From the NCBI GenBank assembly GCA_937915865.1, contig CALGIG010000010.1, positions 62,001 to 126,000 on the forward strand: DNA of 64,000 nt, read 5' to 3'. A program made the translations under genes and the position numbers. Positions within the stretch are counted from its first letter, which is position 1. Each line of letters starts with the position of its first letter. This DNA comes from an uncultured Prolixibacteraceae bacterium (GTDB lineage: Bacteria; Bacteroidota; Bacteroidia; Bacteroidales; Prolixibacteraceae). The notes under the pieces are model-generated. The model had not been told where the DNA came from. It did no database searches and was given only the letters and a program-made list of their open reading frames with translations. Below, piece by piece: positions 63,570-64,000 of this stretch.

Positions 63570-64000
63570 TTATTCGTTTTTTAAATTATTTCTGATTGGT
63601 GGCGAAATAACGCCCAGGTAGCGGCCCATCCAGTAGGGAAGGAGCCAAACATCCCCGGCGCTGATCAGCGATTTGCCATCGCCTGTCGAATCCAGCGTAA
63701 ATATTTGTCCGTTGTGGCGGTAAAGAGGTATTTCGCTTAATGGCAAAAGCTCTTTTGTTGTTTGTCCACGGAAATTCGCCGGAATTAGTTCTATATCTTT
63801 TCGTTGAGAATTTCTCACCGTCCAGTTTCGCAGATCGAGCGGATAATCTTTCAGAAAACTTATGGATTGGCCCAGATCAAAGTTCTTAGCGCCGGTCATG
63901 GCATACGTAAAATTCCACAAGGCATTTTTCTCCGGACGTTCAATCTCCCAATGATCGCGGATGGCTTCGCCAAATTTTTTCTTCATTTCAGGATTAAATG
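63570..64000 (-). CDS. C-terminal part of an unrecognised protein, cut by window edge
   Basis: About 143 codons are visible; the reading frame stays open past the internal ATG at 63986 to the window end, so the true start lies to the right. Seen: ERPEKNALWNFTYAMTGAK, YPLDLRNWTVRNSQRKD, and a C-terminal DVWLLPYWMGRYLGVISPP. I have a sense that this tail occurs in Bacteroidota secreted proteins of glycan loci, but I cannot name the family. It ends 3 bp before the GH38/57-like gene starts, so the two are cotranscribed. Confidence 0.75.
   Translation of the reverse strand, partial: FNPEMKKKFGEAIRDHWEIERPEKNALWNFTYAMTGAKNFDLGQSISFLKDYPLDLRNWTVRNSQRKDIELIPANFRGQTTKELLPLSEIPLYRHNGQIFTLDSTGDGKSLISAGDVWLLPYWMGRYLGVISPPIRNNLKNE

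Noticed and set aside
1..64000. tRNA, rRNA, integrase or transposase genes
   Set aside because: I looked for cloverleaf-like and conserved rRNA words and for recombinase motifs and found none that I could support.

Overview
The window reads as part of a chromosome from a Bacteroidota bacterium, probably Bacteroidales or Marinilabiliales-like. The evidence is a SusC/SusD pair, many secreted or lipoprotein glycoside hydrolases with Bacteroidota-type signal peptides (ends such as LFAQ, NAQ, LQAQ), weak ribosome binding sites, an AT-leaning base composition, and short intergenic palindromic repeats of a kind common in this phylum. I place the genus no more precisely than that. I see no rRNA, tRNA or CRISPR array.

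Layout. (A) 1-21.7 kb, plus strand: two tandem GH92 alpha-mannosidases (the first cut by the window edge), a DUF3089 hydrolase, a GH38 alpha-mannosidase, an unrecognised secreted protein, a glycerophosphodiester phosphodiesterase (GDPD), a GH28 enzyme, a YidR-like (DUF3748) lipoprotein, a propeller-phosphoesterase fusion, a neutral-ceramidase-like protein, an alpha/beta esterase and an MFS transporter that ends in a clear terminator. (B) 21.7-27.5 kb: a non-metabolic island with two 282-bp direct repeats, a run of three small hairpins, and one 1421-residue protein with an N-terminal PD-(D/E)XK nuclease-like motif and a STAND-type P-loop NTPase, most likely an anti-phage defence gene of the Avs type. 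(C) 27.5-40.7 kb, minus strand: a PKD-domain lipoprotein, SusC, SusD, a PqaA-like protein, a second alpha/beta esterase, a secreted ADP-ribosylglycohydrolase-family lipoprotein and two more ceramidase-like proteins. (D) 41-45.6 kb, plus strand: a CPBP membrane protease, a short GH31 enzyme and a Tat-exported Gfo/Idh/MocA oxidoreductase. (E) 45.7-64 kb, minus strand: an ACT-domain protein, a metallophosphoesterase with a PA14-like tail, GH2, DUF4838, GH172 (DUF2961), a GH67-like barrel protein, GH109, a second GDPD, a second GH28, a GH38/57-like barrel protein and a cut-off gene at the right edge.

How the genes may work together. SusC and SusD would import oligosaccharides across the outer membrane. 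The secreted hydrolases (alpha-mannosidases, GH31, GH2, GH109, GH28, GH172) would trim a decorated, alpha-mannose-rich glycan, and the MFS carrier would take a product across the inner membrane. The unusual number of phosphodiesterases, phosphoesterases and ceramidase-family amidohydrolases beside the mannosidases raises the possibility that a glycophospholipid or phospho-glycan, rather than a plain polysaccharide, is the substrate. That is inference. No pathway regulator (hybrid two-component system, SusR, ECF sigma/anti-sigma) is visible in the window.
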